Positions 43,295-53,265 are shown, numbered from the stretch's first letter. The stretch: 64,000 nt of DNA from Snuella sedimenti (GCF_016428595.1 NZ_JAELVQ010000007.1:1-64000); one strand, 5' to 3'. Translations and numbers: made by a program. Notes: generated from the sequence alone by a model not told the origin.

Positions 43295-44248
43295 ATGAGT
43301 TTTTTTAAAAAAATATTTTCATCAGAAAAAAAAGAAACATTAGATAAAGGTCTGGAAAAATCCAAAACCAGTTTTTTTGGAAAGTTAAGCAAAGTCGTTG
43401 CCGGAAAGTCTAAAGTAGATGATGAGGTGTTGGATGACCTTGAGGAAGTGTTGGTTTCTAGTGATGTTGGTGTAAATACAACTTTAAAAGTAATAGAGCG
43501 TATTGAAGAGCGTGTTGCCAAGGATAAATATTTGGGAACCGATGAGCTTAATAAAATCTTACGCGAAGAAATAGCGAGTTTGTTAAGTGAAACGAACCTT
43601 GGAGAGGAAACCGAGTTTACGGTACCTCAGGATAAAAAACCATATGTTATTATGGTGGTTGGTGTTAATGGTGTGGGGAAAACAACAACAATAGGCAAAT
43701 TAGCTTACCAGTTTAAGAAACAGGGGCTTAATGTGGTTCTTGGAGCAGCCGATACGTTTAGGGCAGCTGCAATCGATCAGCTTCAAGTTTGGGCAGATCG
43801 TGTAGATGTGCCAATAATAAAACAGTCTATGGGGAGTGATCCAGCATCGGTAGCTTTCGATACATTGCAAAGTGCCGTAAATCAAAATGCCGATGTTGTG
43901 ATAATAGATACTGCGGGACGATTGCATAATAAAGTAAATTTGATGAATGAGCTTACCAAAGTGAAACGTGTTATGCAAAAAGTAGTAGAAGGAACACCTA
44001 ACGATGTATTGTTGGTGTTGGATGGATCTACGGGACAAAACGCCTTTGAGCAAGCTAAACAGTTTACAGCAGCAACAGAGGTGAGCTCGTTGGCAGTAAC
44101 TAAATTAGATGGTACAGCCAAAGGCGGTGTAGTTATTGGTATTAGCGATCAGTTTAAAATTCCTGTAAAATACATAGGAGTAGGAGAAGGTATTGAAGAC
44201 TTACAGGTATTCAATAAATTTGAGTTTGTTGATTCATTTTTTAAGTAA
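43295..44248 (+). CDS. ftsY: Signal recognition particle receptor FtsY
   Basis: GTPase docking partner of SRP at the membrane, 317 residues with a very short acidic A region. N domain (about 20-95), then the G domain with G1 GVNGVGKTTTIGKL, the DTFRAAAIDQL motif, G3 DTAGR, and G4 TKLDGTAKGG; the C-terminal closing loop is IGVGEGIEDLQVF. Downstream of the ribosomal cluster, as in other flavobacteria. Confidence 0.97.
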   Translation: MSFFKKIFSSEKKETLDKGLEKSKTSFFGKLSKVVAGKSKVDDEVLDDLEEVLVSSDVGVNTTLKVIERIEERVAKDKYLGTDELNKILREEIASLLSETNLGEETEFTVPQDKKPYVIMVVGVNGVGKTTTIGKLAYQFKKQGLNVVLGAADTFRAAAIDQLQVWADRVDVPIIKQSMGSDPASVAFDTLQSAVNQNADVVIIDTAGRLHNKVNLMNELTKVKRVMQKVVEGTPNDVLLVLDGSTGQNAFEQAKQFTAATEVSSLAVTKLDGTAKGGVVIGISDQFKIPVKYIGVGEGIEDLQVFNKFEFVDSFFK

Positions 44249-44303
44249 GCGTATCGTTTCTCTGTAGATAGGGATTTCAGTATCTAAGTAAATCATATCC
44301 GTT

Positions 44304-44732
44304 GTGAGCTTCGCCATATATCATAATTTTGTCATAAATACTTCCTGTAAAGAGGTATTCCATGCAATTTCACAGCCCAATCATCTCGATAAATGGTGGA
44401 CGCTCAAAAGTTCTGGAACCCCAAAGTTAGGTGCTGTTTATAATTTGAATTTTACAGACAAGTACGATTGGTATAGCATAGTTTCTAAATTTGATACCAA
44501 CACATCAATCCATTTTAAAATGACGAAGGCTGATGCGGATTGGAATGCAACAACTTTTGGGTTTGATCTGGAAACTAGAAATAACCAGACTTTGGTTAGG
44601 TTCAGTCATGTTAACTGGCCTTATCAGAACGATCATTTTAAGCATTCTTCATTTAGTTGGGCATTGCTGCTTAAGGGCTTAAAAGATTATGTAGAAGAAG
44701 GTATTGTTGTACCTTTTGAAAAGCGCAGTTGA
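44304..44732 (+). CDS. SRPBCC (AHSA1/START-like) domain protein
   Basis: 142 residues forming one helix-grip fold: VINTSCKEVFHAISQPNHLDKWW at the start, GAVYNLNF strand, TLVRFSHVNWP strand and the long C-terminal helix (WALLLKGLKDYVEEG). These domains bind hydrophobic ligands in a deep pocket; ligand unknown. GTG start at 44304; no better upstream start is seen. Confidence 0.85.
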   Translation: MSFAIYHNFVINTSCKEVFHAISQPNHLDKWWTLKSSGTPKLGAVYNLNFTDKYDWYSIVSKFDTNTSIHFKMTKADADWNATTFGFDLETRNNQTLVRFSHVNWPYQNDHFKHSSFSWALLLKGLKDYVEEGIVVPFEKRS

Positions 44733-44774
44733 CCAATTAGAGCTATTGGTGACTAATTATCCATAAGCATTACG

Positions 44775-44782
44775 TATCTTTG
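44775..44782 (+). promoter_or_regulatory. Probable -7 element of rimO
   Basis: TATCTTTG matching TANNTTTG, 20 bases before the rimO ATG at 44803. TTG at ideal spacing is not seen. Confidence 0.4.
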
Positions 44783-44802
44783 CGCCCTGATTTACAAAAG
44801 AT

Positions 44803-46113
44803 ATGCGCACAAAATCCCTTAAAAAAAATAAGATAAACGTCGTAACATTAGGTTGTAGTAAGAATGTTTACGACAGTGAAGTGTTGATGGGGCAACTTCA
44901 AGCAAGTGGGAAAGAAGTCGTTCACGAAGAGGAAGGTAATATTGTTGTTATTAATACCTGTGGCTTCATTAATAACGCCAAAGAAGAAAGTGTCAATACT
45001 ATACTGGAGTTCGTTCAGAAAAAAGAAGAAGGAGCGGTTGATAAGGTATTTGTTACAGGATGCTTAAGCGAACGTTATAAACCAGACTTAGAAAAAGAAA
45101 TCCCTAACGTAGATGAGTATTTCGGAACTACCGAACTTCCTGGTTTACTTAAAGCTTTGGGCGCAGATTATAAACATGAATTAATAGGGGAGCGCCTAAC
45201 AACCACGCCAAAAAACTATGCTTATTTGAAAATAGCCGAGGGGTGTGACAGACCTTGTAGTTTTTGTGCCATTCCCTTAATGAGGGGGAAACATAAAAGT
45301 ACTCCCATTGAAGAAGTAGTCTTAGAAGCAGAAAAACTAGCTGCCAAAGGCGTAAAAGAGTTGATTCTTATTGCGCAAGATTTAACATATTATGGCCTTG
45401 ATCTCTATAAAAAAAGAAACCTTGCAGAGTTGTTGGAGGCTTTGGTTAAAGTAGAAGGTATTGAGTGGATTCGTTTACACTATGCCTTTCCAACGGGCTT
45501 TCCAATGGATGTTTTGGAGGTTATGAACCGCGAACCTAAAATATGTAACTACATAGATATACCATTGCAACATATTAGCGATTCGATATTAAAAAGTATG
45601 CGTAGGGGAACCACAAAAGAAAAGACAACACAACTACTACAGGACTTTCGAAAAGCGGTGCCTAATATGACTATCCGTACCACGCTTATTGTTGGATATC
45701 CCGGGGAGACCGAAGCAGATTTTCAGATTTTAAAGAATTGGGTGCAAGAGATGCGTTTTGAGCGTTTGGGTTGTTTTACCTACTCGCATGAAGAAAATAC
45801 ACATGCCTATAATCTAGAAGATGACGTGCCGGAAGAAATTAAGCGGGAACGCGCTAACGAGATTATGGAAATACAATCACAAATTTCTTGGGAATTGAAC
45901 CAAGAAAAAATAGGACAGGAATTTAAAGTGGTTATCGACAGAAAAGAAGGTAACTATTTTATAGGGCGTACTGAATTTGATTCACCAGATGTGGATAACG
46001 AAGTTTTGATAGATGCTACTGAAACCTATTTAAAAACAGGTGAGTATACAACCGTGCGTATCACAGATGCAGCCGATTTTGATCTCTATGGGGACGTGGT
46101 AATAAAAGGTTAG
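44803..46113 (+). CDS. rimO: Ribosomal protein S12 methylthiotransferase
   Basis: Radical-SAM methylthiotransferase that modifies an aspartate of ribosomal protein S12, 436 residues. N-terminal UPF0004 domain with three Cys for an auxiliary Fe-S cluster (TLGCSKNVYDSEVL, INTCGFI, VTGCLSERY), the radical-SAM CxxxCxxC in GCDRPCSFCAIP, and a C-terminal TRAM domain (about 370-436). LGCSKNxxDSE separates RimO from the related MiaB. Confidence 0.96.
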   Translation: MRTKSLKKNKINVVTLGCSKNVYDSEVLMGQLQASGKEVVHEEEGNIVVINTCGFINNAKEESVNTILEFVQKKEEGAVDKVFVTGCLSERYKPDLEKEIPNVDEYFGTTELPGLLKALGADYKHELIGERLTTTPKNYAYLKIAEGCDRPCSFCAIPLMRGKHKSTPIEEVVLEAEKLAAKGVKELILIAQDLTYYGLDLYKKRNLAELLEALVKVEGIEWIRLHYAFPTGFPMDVLEVMNREPKICNYIDIPLQHISDSILKSMRRGTTKEKTTQLLQDFRKAVPNMTIRTTLIVGYPGETEADFQILKNWVQEMRFERLGCFTYSHEENTHAYNLEDDVPEEIKRERANEIMEIQSQISWELNQEKIGQEFKVVIDRKEGNYFIGRTEFDSPDVDNEVLIDATETYLKTGEYTTVRITDAADFDLYGDVVIKG

Positions 46114-46237
46114 GTTGTTTTTCCTGAGTTTGTAATACGATAGTGTTGTTTTAGAGTTGTTAAGGTCTGGTTAGTACGCATGCTGTAATTTTGTGCTTTA
46201 TATTGCAGTTTTCAAGAGGTATTGAATCTTTTTTTAT
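46114..46237. other. Spacer after rimO
   Basis: About 120 bases of AT-rich spacer without a feature I can support before P163 copy D. Confidence 0.3.
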
Positions 46238-46400
46238 TGAAGTGGTTTAAACTTTTTGGATTGAAGCTAAAATTGATGGGTTTGTGACCAGATGAAGGCT
46301 TTTTTGAGTCGCATAGCAGGGCTACGTGACGATAAAAGGACAAAATATGGGTGCAAACCGGCAATTTTTTAGCCAATTTGTAAAAGTTTAAATCACTTCA
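46238..46400 (-). repeat. P163 palindromic repeat, copy D
   Basis: 163 bp, the reverse complement of copy C with about six differences. Ends TGAAGTGGTTTAAACTTTTT and AAAAGTTTAAATCACTTCA; centre GCATAGCAGGGCTACG. Its right terminal 13 bases encode the last four residues and the stop of the membrane protein gene at 46388. Confidence 0.9.
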
Positions 46401-46732
46401 TTGTAAGAATAAATTAATAAAAGAATCCCTAAAATAAATATAGGGAAACCTAGAATGACGGTTACATTACCGTAAGACCATATTAGCCAAGCCGTGAGAA
46501 ATAGGAGGATCCACCACGTTGTTAAAAAAATGCCAGCCTTCTTTTCATTGTTCCACAAGTAATAATAACCAATTAAAAACCAAGCATACAGCAGGAATAC
46601 CATGAAGATTCCGAAATTAGATTCTCTGAAGTCAGGGTTGTAGGGAGGGAATGCTTCATCGATAAAGATCAAGGTGTAAATAAAGGCTGCTATGGTTGTT
46701 AAGATGCGTAAAATATTTCTAAATAGATTCAC
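46388..46732 (-). CDS. Small four-helix membrane protein of unknown function
   Basis: 114 residues, mostly hydrophobic, with four likely membrane segments (about 8-26, 43-61, 67-86 and 89-110) and short polar loops. I do not recognise the family with confidence. The start is a GTG (VNLFRNIL...), since the overlapping ATG is in another frame. The last four codons (N-E-V-I) and the stop lie inside repeat P163 copy D, so the natural C-terminus has probably been replaced. Confidence 0.6.
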   Translation of the reverse strand: MNLFRNILRILTTIAAFIYTLIFIDEAFPPYNPDFRESNFGIFMVFLLYAWFLIGYYYLWNNEKKAGIFLTTWWILLFLTAWLIWSYGNVTVILGFPIFILGILLLIYSYNEVI

Positions 46733-46876
46733 ATGACATTTATTTTAGGGTTAACAGGCCCTAGATCAATTGGTGGACTGATTCAGGTAAAATTGGGATA
46801 CGAATGTGCAATCGATACTTTTAAGCAAGCATCACTAGCAAGTAACTTGAAAGTAAAATGTTTTTCAATTTGCTAC

Positions 46877-46900
46877 TTTTTATACTTATAAGTATAAAAA
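46877..46900. terminator. Perfect AT-rich palindrome after the DUF5686-like gene
   Basis: Twenty-four bases, fully self-complementary, with centre ACTTATAAGT and T/A runs at both ends. Sits 12 bases after the stop of the minus-strand gene at 46912. Acts as a terminator or possibly an operator. Confidence 0.55.
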
Positions 46901-46911
46901 ACATGGTTAAT

Positions 46912-48174
46912 TTAACTGCGTTTTAATTGTCTTTGTATCTTTTTAATAGCCGATTCGATCGATTTTTCAGGTTCTATGATGTTATACTCGCCCCAAAATT
47001 GAGGATCAGAGAAGCCCGATACTTGATCAATTAATATCGTTGTGGGGTGTAATCTGTTGCTCTTGACATTTTTTGCGAACTTAGAGTCGCTAATTTTCCA
47101 GTCGGTTATAGCCATTTCACTATTAAGGGTGTAAACACTGTTAAAGAGCTTGCCTTTCCAGTTTACTTTGAATGTTAATAGAATATTGCTGTAGGCATAA
47201 TGCCATTTGCCGTTTTGCGTTCTGTAGTTTACCCTGTAATTGGCTTCAGTAGGATATACATCGACCTTTCTGGGTTTTTTGCGTACAAACATCTGACTGG
47301 ATAGGGTTTTGTTTTCAACATTTAAACTATAAACAGCGCTTGTTAAAGCAAGGTTCTTGGCGTCTATATAAAGCTTGCCGTAATATAGGGGCGTGATAAC
47401 ATGAGGTTTCTGTTTAAAATTTACAACATATACAAGGTTCTCGTCTATTTGTGTGGAGGGTGCAAAACTAAAATCGTAAAGTTCGATATCCTCATCAGTA
47501 AATATAAACTCTGGGTATTTCATGATATCTGTATATAAATTACCAAACGGACCGCCTTGTAATTTTAATGCTATAGTATCCAGTCTAGAGTAATTTGTAT
47601 TTTTTCTCGCTTTAATTAGATTAATGCCATCTTTTTTAAAGCTGTTATATGGTTGTTTTTGTATTTGCACCACTGCTTCCGATAATGAGGCATTTTTGCG
47701 TCTTTTTTTAATGGTTTCCCTATAAAACGCAGTCATTTCTGTATTGGAGTTATTGTAAAGGGTGCTCTTGTTTTTTAAGGCAGCTAGAAACAAGGATTTA
47801 GCATCTTTTGGCAAGGTAATCTGTATTACATCTAATTGTGTAGGTGTTGGTTCCATATCAATTTTTTCATTGTTGCCAATGGTCGATATTTTTAGCTCTT
47901 TTTTGTGATAACCTAATCGTGAAATCGTTAGGTGCCCATCTAAAAAAGATTCAGGTACTTTTAAAATAAAATCACCATCAGAATTAGATATGGTGCTAAT
48001 ATTTGTGTTATTGATAACGAGGTCGGCGAATATTAATGGCTCATTGGTATTGCTGTCAATTATTTTACCTTTAAGCTCCTTAAAGGATGTATCAGCTTGC
48101 GCGTAAATGCTTGATGTATTACAGATGAAAATTAGGCAGCACGCGGTAAATAATATGAGGAATTTATTTTTCAT
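46912..48174 (-). CDS. Exported carboxypeptidase-regulatory-like domain protein
   Basis: 420 residues. Signal peptide ending SIYAQ, a CarboxypepD_reg-like beta sandwich (about 33-108: LKGKIIDSNTNEPLIFADLVI), and a long C-terminal part with beta strands (FYRETIKKRRK, YVVNFKQKPHV, LYIDAKNLALTSAVYSL, VNYRTQNGKWHYAY) similar to the start of DUF5686-type outer-membrane proteins but without the barrel. Likely periplasmic or outer-membrane associated. No assigned function. Confidence 0.75.
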   Translation of the reverse strand: MKNKFLILFTACCLIFICNTSSIYAQADTSFKELKGKIIDSNTNEPLIFADLVINNTNISTISNSDGDFILKVPESFLDGHLTISRLGYHKKELKISTIGNNEKIDMEPTPTQLDVIQITLPKDAKSLFLAALKNKSTLYNNSNTEMTAFYRETIKKRRKNASLSEAVVQIQKQPYNSFKKDGINLIKARKNTNYSRLDTIALKLQGGPFGNLYTDIMKYPEFIFTDEDIELYDFSFAPSTQIDENLVYVVNFKQKPHVITPLYYGKLYIDAKNLALTSAVYSLNVENKTLSSQMFVRKKPRKVDVYPTEANYRVNYRTQNGKWHYAYSNILLTFKVNWKGKLFNSVYTLNSEMAITDWKISDSKFAKNVKSNRLHPTTILIDQVSGFSDPQFWGEYNIIEPEKSIESAIKKIQRQLKRS

Positions 48175-48415
48175 GACTCCTAGCGTTTAAATTGAAAATT
48201 CGTGCTAATAAGTTACGAAATTTAGTGCAAAAGGCAGAAGTATTTAAGTTAAATTTAAGATTAAGTCCTTGCAAACAAGTTGTTTGTGTTGTTGTTTGGT
48301 TAAGGCGATTATTCATTTCATGTATATTATTTAGAATCTTAACTCTTAACGTATTTTTTAGAATTTCAAAATTCAATAACTGTATCTTTGCTCTTTTAAA
48401 TCTCATATAGATATT
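48175..48415. promoter_or_regulatory. Divergent promoter region before bshC
   Basis: About 240 bases between divergent genes. TATCTTTG at 48383-48390 is a probable -7 element for bshC. Short open frames on both strands here look like chance. Confidence 0.4.
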
Positions 48416-50020
48416 ATGCCAGCTGACTGTATTTCATTTAAAGAAACGGGATATTTTTCATCTCTTATTTGTGATTACCTTGAAGAACAACCAGAATTAC
48501 AGCAGTTTTACCACCGGTTTCCTAAACTAGAGCATTTTAAAGCCCAAATTGATGAGAAGCGCAATGCCTATCAGAACAAGCATAGAGAAACATTGGTTGC
48601 CGTTTTAAAACAGCAATATAAAGATGTAAATGCATCATCAAGTACACTCAACAATATTGAAAACCTGTTAGACGAAAAAACGTTTACGATTACTACAGGG
48701 CATCAGCTTAATTTGTTCACGGGACCTCTGTATTTTTTATATAAAATTGTATCAACCATTAAGCTTTCAAAAGAACTTAAGGCGTGTCATCCCGATTGCA
48801 ATTTTGTGCCAGTGTATTGGATGGCTACCGAGGATCATGATTTTGAAGAAATAAACTATTTTAATTTCAAAGGAAAAAAAATTCACTGGAATCAAACTTC
48901 TGGTGGCGCCGTAGGAGAATTGTCAACCGAAGGGCTAGAACAAGTGTTTAAATTGTTTTCGGGCGAATTGGGAACTAGTAAAAATGCAGAATATTTAAAA
49001 TCGCTTTTTCAATCAGCCTATTTACAACATGACAATTTGAGTGATGCAACGCGCTATATTGCCAATGAACTGTTTAAGGAATACGGTTTGGTGATTATTG
49101 ATGCGAATCATCCCGATTTAAAAAAAATGTTTGAGCCGTTTATAGAGGTTGAGTTGTTAAACAACATAGCATACCATTCGGTTACAGAAACAAATAAACG
49201 TATAAACGAAATAACGGGTAAAGCATATAATATTCAAGTGACCCCTCGAGAAATCAATTTATTCTATCTAAAACCAGGGATACGTGAACGTATTGTTTTT
49301 GAAGCTGGTTCCTATAAGGTTTTAAATACCAGTATTGTATGGACGGAGAATGAGTTGTTAAGTGAGCTTTCCAAGTATCCAGAACGTTTTTCACCCAATG
49401 TGATCATGCGGCCATTGTACCAAGAAGTAATATTGCCCAATCTTTGTTATATTGGAGGAGGGGGCGAATTGGCTTATTGGTTTCAGTTAAAGCAATTTTT
49501 TAATGAAGTAGGCGTTACGTTTCCAGTACTTCTGTTGCGTAATTCAGTGCTGATTAAGACAGAAAAACAAGCAGAAAAACTGGTAAAGCTCAATATATCT
49601 AATAAGGACATCTTTTTAAAACGCGATGCGTTTATAAACAAGAAGGTAAGGGAGATATCGAATATAGACATAGATTTTTCATTGCAAAAAGCACATTTGT
49701 CCCAACAGTTCGAAAGTCTATATGCATTAGCCAAACAAACCGATGAATCCTTTGTAGGAGCAGTTAAAGCTCAGGAGGTAAAACAATTAAAAGGTATTGA
49801 GAAGCTGGAAAAACGGTTGCTTGCTGCCCAAAAAAGAGCCTTGTCCGATCAAGTAACCAGAATGACCGATCTTCAAAATCAGTTGTTTCCCAATCAAAGT
49901 TTACAAGAGCGTAATACAAATTTCTCAGAGTTTTATTTAGAATATGGTTCGCAATTAATACCATGTTTAATAGAAGAATTAGATCCTTTACAAGGAACAT
50001 TTACAATACTAAATTTATAA
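48416..50020 (+). CDS. bshC: Bacillithiol biosynthesis cysteine-adding enzyme
   Basis: BshC of 534 residues, which attaches cysteine to glucosaminyl-malate in bacillithiol synthesis; bacillithiol is the thiol buffer known from Firmicutes and also Bacteroidota. Rossmann-like core with TITTGHQLNLFTGPLYFLYKI, VPVYWMATEDHDFEEI, and the RPLYQEVILPNLCYIGGGGELAYW block; a long coiled-coil-like helix near 450-500. bshA and bshB are not in the window. The decarboxylase gene follows after 7 bases. Confidence 0.94.
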   Translation: MPADCISFKETGYFSSLICDYLEEQPELQQFYHRFPKLEHFKAQIDEKRNAYQNKHRETLVAVLKQQYKDVNASSSTLNNIENLLDEKTFTITTGHQLNLFTGPLYFLYKIVSTIKLSKELKACHPDCNFVPVYWMATEDHDFEEINYFNFKGKKIHWNQTSGGAVGELSTEGLEQVFKLFSGELGTSKNAEYLKSLFQSAYLQHDNLSDATRYIANELFKEYGLVIIDANHPDLKKMFEPFIEVELLNNIAYHSVTETNKRINEITGKAYNIQVTPREINLFYLKPGIRERIVFEAGSYKVLNTSIVWTENELLSELSKYPERFSPNVIMRPLYQEVILPNLCYIGGGGELAYWFQLKQFFNEVGVTFPVLLLRNSVLIKTEKQAEKLVKLNISNKDIFLKRDAFINKKVREISNIDIDFSLQKAHLSQQFESLYALAKQTDESFVGAVKAQEVKQLKGIEKLEKRLLAAQKRALSDQVTRMTDLQNQLFPNQSLQERNTNFSEFYLEYGSQLIPCLIEELDPLQGTFTILNL

Positions 50021-50027
50021 GACAAGC

Positions 50028-51398
50028 ATGCATAAGATAGATATCGATCTAATTGAAATGACCTTAGATGTCATGAAATATGTGATTGGAAGAGTTTCAG
50101 AAATTGAGCACCCAATAGGAAAACCTAAAAAGTATGAAGAATTAAAAGCTTTGGTTGGCGATACCGTTACACCAAAGGGAGTTGGTGGCGAATATGCTTT
50201 CGATCTTTGGAAGGAGCATTTGTCTAAAGCAAATGTGCCGGTAGACCACCCTAGAAATTTAGCTTTTGTTCCCGCTTCGCCTACACGTGCAGCAATAATG
50301 TTCGATTTAATTACATCGGCATCTAGTATTCATGGAGCGTATTGGATGGAAGGTGCTGGTGGCATCTTTTGTGAAAATGAAGCGATGAAGTGGATTGTTT
50401 CCTTAACAGGGCTTCCAGAAGGCGCTTTTGGCGTATTTACCAGTGGCGGTACGGCAGCAAACTTGTCTGGTATAGTGACCGCACGGGAATACTGGCGACG
50501 TAATGATGCATTTAAAGGAGAGAAAGGGTTGATAATAACCTCTATTGGAGCGCATTCATCTATTAAAGCGATGGCCAAAGTAGCCGATGTCGATATCCTA
50601 TTAGTGGAATCTGAAGAAAAATTATCAGCAAGCGCACTTCAGAAAGCTATTGATGGTCTGACCGATCATCAAAGGAAGCGGCTCTTTGCTGTAGTGGCAA
50701 CAGGCGGTACTACCAATGCTGGGATTATTGATGATTTATCCGGTATTGCCGATGTATGTGAAGCGCAAAACCTATGGATGCATGTCGATGCCGCTTATGG
50801 AGGTGGCGCTTTGGCAGCCGATTCTGTAAGGCATTTGTTTAATGGTATTGAACGCGCAGATAGTATCACTATCGATCCGCACAAATGGATGTTTTCGCCT
50901 TACGACTGTGGCGCTATTATTTATAAAAATCCAGAATTAGCAAAAGAGGCGCATTCCCAAGAAGGTTCCTATTTGGAAATCTTTAAGGATGAAGGAGCAC
51001 ACGGTTTTAATCCTACCGATTACCAAATACAGTTAACACGTCGTGTTAGGGGCTTGCCTTTGTGGTTTTCGTTGGCAACACATGGAACCGATAGATATAA
51101 AGAAGCAGTAGAACGTGGTATTGAGCTGGCAAAAATAGCAGGAAAGCTTATTGGAGAGCGACCTTATGTGGAGTTGGTTAGAGAGCCTAGCTTATCTTGC
51201 GTATTGTATAGAAGGATAGGATGGAACCCCGAAGATTATACACATTGGACCTACAAAAACCATGGCAAAGGATTTGCTTTGGTAACACCAACCAAGTGGA
51301 AGAAGGGAGCTGATTTTGAAACTGTATCCCGTTTTTGTTTCATTAATCCAGATACTACCCAAAAGGATATAGAGTTGATTTTGGATTCCATGGCATAA
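50028..51398 (+). CDS. PLP-dependent group II decarboxylase family protein
   Basis: Fold-type I PLP enzyme of 456 residues. The PLP lysine is in ITIDPHKWMFSPYDCGAI (about residue 285); the VFTSGGTAANLSGI phosphate loop, HSSIKAM and the HVDAAYGGG (Asp to pyridine N) motif are intact. Homologues decarboxylate tyrosine, DOPA, glutamate or aspartate; substrate here is unknown. Sits 7 bases after bshC, so the two are probably co-transcribed, though no bacillithiol role is known for this family. Confidence 0.88.
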   Translation: MHKIDIDLIEMTLDVMKYVIGRVSEIEHPIGKPKKYEELKALVGDTVTPKGVGGEYAFDLWKEHLSKANVPVDHPRNLAFVPASPTRAAIMFDLITSASSIHGAYWMEGAGGIFCENEAMKWIVSLTGLPEGAFGVFTSGGTAANLSGIVTAREYWRRNDAFKGEKGLIITSIGAHSSIKAMAKVADVDILLVESEEKLSASALQKAIDGLTDHQRKRLFAVVATGGTTNAGIIDDLSGIADVCEAQNLWMHVDAAYGGGALAADSVRHLFNGIERADSITIDPHKWMFSPYDCGAIIYKNPELAKEAHSQEGSYLEIFKDEGAHGFNPTDYQIQLTRRVRGLPLWFSLATHGTDRYKEAVERGIELAKIAGKLIGERPYVELVREPSLSCVLYRRIGWNPEDYTHWTYKNHGKGFALVTPTKWKKGADFETVSRFCFINPDTTQKDIELILDSMA

Positions 51399-51414
51399 AA
51401 AAACGAATCCTTAA

Positions 51415-51444
51415 TTGCCATTCAAAAATCAATTATTATTTTTG
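51415..51444 (+). promoter_or_regulatory. Promoter of guaA, predicted leaderless
   Basis: Perfect match: TTG at 51415-51417, 19 bases, TATTTTTG at 51437-51444. The ATG of guaA is at 51448, which is where transcription would be expected to start, so the mRNA may have no leader. Confidence 0.8.
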
Positions 51445-51447
51445 CGC

Positions 51448-52983
51448 ATGCAACATGACAAGGTATTAATATTAGACTTCGGATCGCAATATACACAGCT
51501 TATTGCCCGTAGAGTGAGGGAACTCAACATTTATTCCGAAATACACCCATTTAACAAAATTCCAACAGACATCGAAAGTTACAAAGCAGTTATACTTTCA
51601 GGTAGTCCTAATTCAGTAAGGGGGGAGGATGTTTTACATCCAGATCTTACAGATATTAGAGGTAAAAAGCCAATGCTGGCCGTTTGTTACGGGGCACAGT
51701 ATTTAGCCCATTTTTCGGGAGGTAATGTAGCACCTTCAAATACTAGGGAGTACGGTCGGGCAAACTTATCTTATATTAAAGAAGAAGAGACACTTTTCTC
51801 TAAAATAGGATCAGGAAGTCAGGTCTGGATGAGTCATAGTGATACTATTAAAACATTACCAGAACAAGGGGTTTTAATTGCAAGTACAGCTGATGTTACC
51901 AATGCAGCTTACAAAATTGAAGGCGAGCAAACATATGCTATTCAATTCCATCCAGAAGTGTATCACTCTACCGATGGTAAACAGTTATTGGAAAATTTTT
52001 TAGTTAACATAGCAGGTATTAACCAAGATTGGACGCCTGATTCTTTTGTGGAAGAAACTGTTGATGCTATTAAAGAGAAAGTGGGAAACGATAAAGTAGT
52101 ATTAGGTTTGTCGGGAGGTGTTGACTCTACAGTAGCAGCGGTACTCTTGAACAAGGCTATTGGAAAAAATCTTTACTGTATTTTTGTTAACAATGGATTG
52201 CTTCGTAAAAATGAATTCGAAAATGTACTGACTCAGTATGAAGGCATGGGGCTTAATGTAAAAGGAGTTGATGCATCTCAACGTTTTCTAGATGCTTTAG
52301 CTGGTATTGAGGATCCCGAAGCAAAGCGTAAGGCCATAGGTAATGCTTTTATCGAGGTTTTTGATGATGAAGCTCACAAGTTAACAGATGTAAAATGGTT
52401 GGCTCAAGGAACTATTTATCCAGATGTTATTGAGAGTGTTTCGGCTACAGGAGGCCCATCTGCAACAATTAAAAGCCATCATAACGTAGGAGGACTTCCA
52501 GATTTTATGAAGCTTAAAATAGTAGAGCCTTTGCGTGCCATATTTAAAGATGAGGTAAGACGTGTTGGTAATACATTAGGTGTCGACCCAGAACTTTTAG
52601 GGCGTCACCCGTTTCCAGGCCCCGGTTTGGGAATTCGTATATTGGGAGATATAACAGCAGAAAAAGTTCGTATTTTACAAGAAGTAGACGCTATATTTAT
52701 TAATGGCTTAAAATCTTGGGGCTTATACGATAAGGTATGGCAAGCAGGAGCTATGCTGTTACCTGTTAATAGTGTTGGTGTTATGGGTGATGAACGTACC
52801 TACGAAAAATGCGTAGCATTAAGAGCAGTAGAAAGTACAGATGGTATGACGGCCGATTGGGTAAATTTACCATACGAGTTTCTGCAAAAAACATCCAATG
52901 AGATAATAAATAAAGTAAAAGGCGTTAATAGAGTAGTGTACGATATCAGTTCGAAGCCACCGGCTACGATCGAATGGGAATAA
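51448..52983 (+). CDS. guaA: GMP synthase (glutamine-hydrolysing)
   Basis: 511 residues; converts XMP to GMP using glutamine and ATP. Class I glutamine amidotransferase domain (about 1-190: [17 protein letters not shown], catalytic Cys in [10 protein letters not shown], His/Glu in QFHPEVYHS), then the ATP pyrophosphatase domain ([17 protein letters not shown]) and the C-terminal dimerisation domain ([25 protein letters not shown]). I take the ATG at 51448 because the earlier in-frame ATG at 51415 lies upstream of the -7 box. Confidence 0.97.
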   Translation: MQHDKVLILDFGSQYTQLIARRVRELNIYSEIHPFNKIPTDIESYKAVILSGSPNSVRGEDVLHPDLTDIRGKKPMLAVCYGAQYLAHFSGGNVAPSNTREYGRANLSYIKEEETLFSKIGSGSQVWMSHSDTIKTLPEQGVLIASTADVTNAAYKIEGEQTYAIQFHPEVYHSTDGKQLLENFLVNIAGINQDWTPDSFVEETVDAIKEKVGNDKVVLGLSGGVDSTVAAVLLNKAIGKNLYCIFVNNGLLRKNEFENVLTQYEGMGLNVKGVDASQRFLDALAGIEDPEAKRKAIGNAFIEVFDDEAHKLTDVKWLAQGTIYPDVIESVSATGGPSATIKSHHNVGGLPDFMKLKIVEPLRAIFKDEVRRVGNTLGVDPELLGRHPFPGPGLGIRILGDITAEKVRILQEVDAIFINGLKSWGLYDKVWQAGAMLLPVNSVGVMGDERTYEKCVALRAVESTDGMTADWVNLPYEFLQKTSNEIINKVKGVNRVVYDISSKPPATIEWE

Positions 52984-53138
52984 GCTTGCTCTGGTTTTTA
53001 AGAAGAAGTAGATTTTAAACAGTTTCTTAATAATTAAAGCTGTTTTATACCAATTCAAAGTTGTAATGACATTACACCATTGAAGAGAACTGATTTATGT
53101 GGTTTGTACGTATATAAGTTTAATCAAAAAGAATTCTT

Positions 53139-53153
53139 CGACGCTCTGCGTCG
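53139..53153. repeat. Small GC-rich hairpin CGACGC-TCT-GCGTCG
   Basis: Six-base perfect stem in the AT-rich spacer, followed by GGGG. Part of a composite palindromic repeat block (53125-53370). Confidence 0.5.
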
Positions 53154-53173
53154 GGGTTTCCATTGAAATTGTC

Positions 53174-53242
53174 ATTCCCGTGAAATCGAAGATTCATGAA
53201 TACAAAAAATTTGAAAATATTGTATATGAATAAAACGGGAAT
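53174..53242. repeat. Inverted repeat with ATTCCCGT / ACGGGAAT ends
   Basis: A 69-bp segment with eight-base terminal inverted repeats and an AT-rich, partly symmetric interior (TTCATGAATAC and GTATATGAA). Confidence 0.55.
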
Positions 53243-53265
53243 CTAAATACAGAATTTCGGTTTTT

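Noticed and set aside
46733-46891. A 51-codon plus-strand reading frame between the small membrane-protein gene and the CarboxypepD-domain gene
   Set aside because: It overlaps the GTG start of the opposite gene, resembles no family and its composition is that of spacer DNA.
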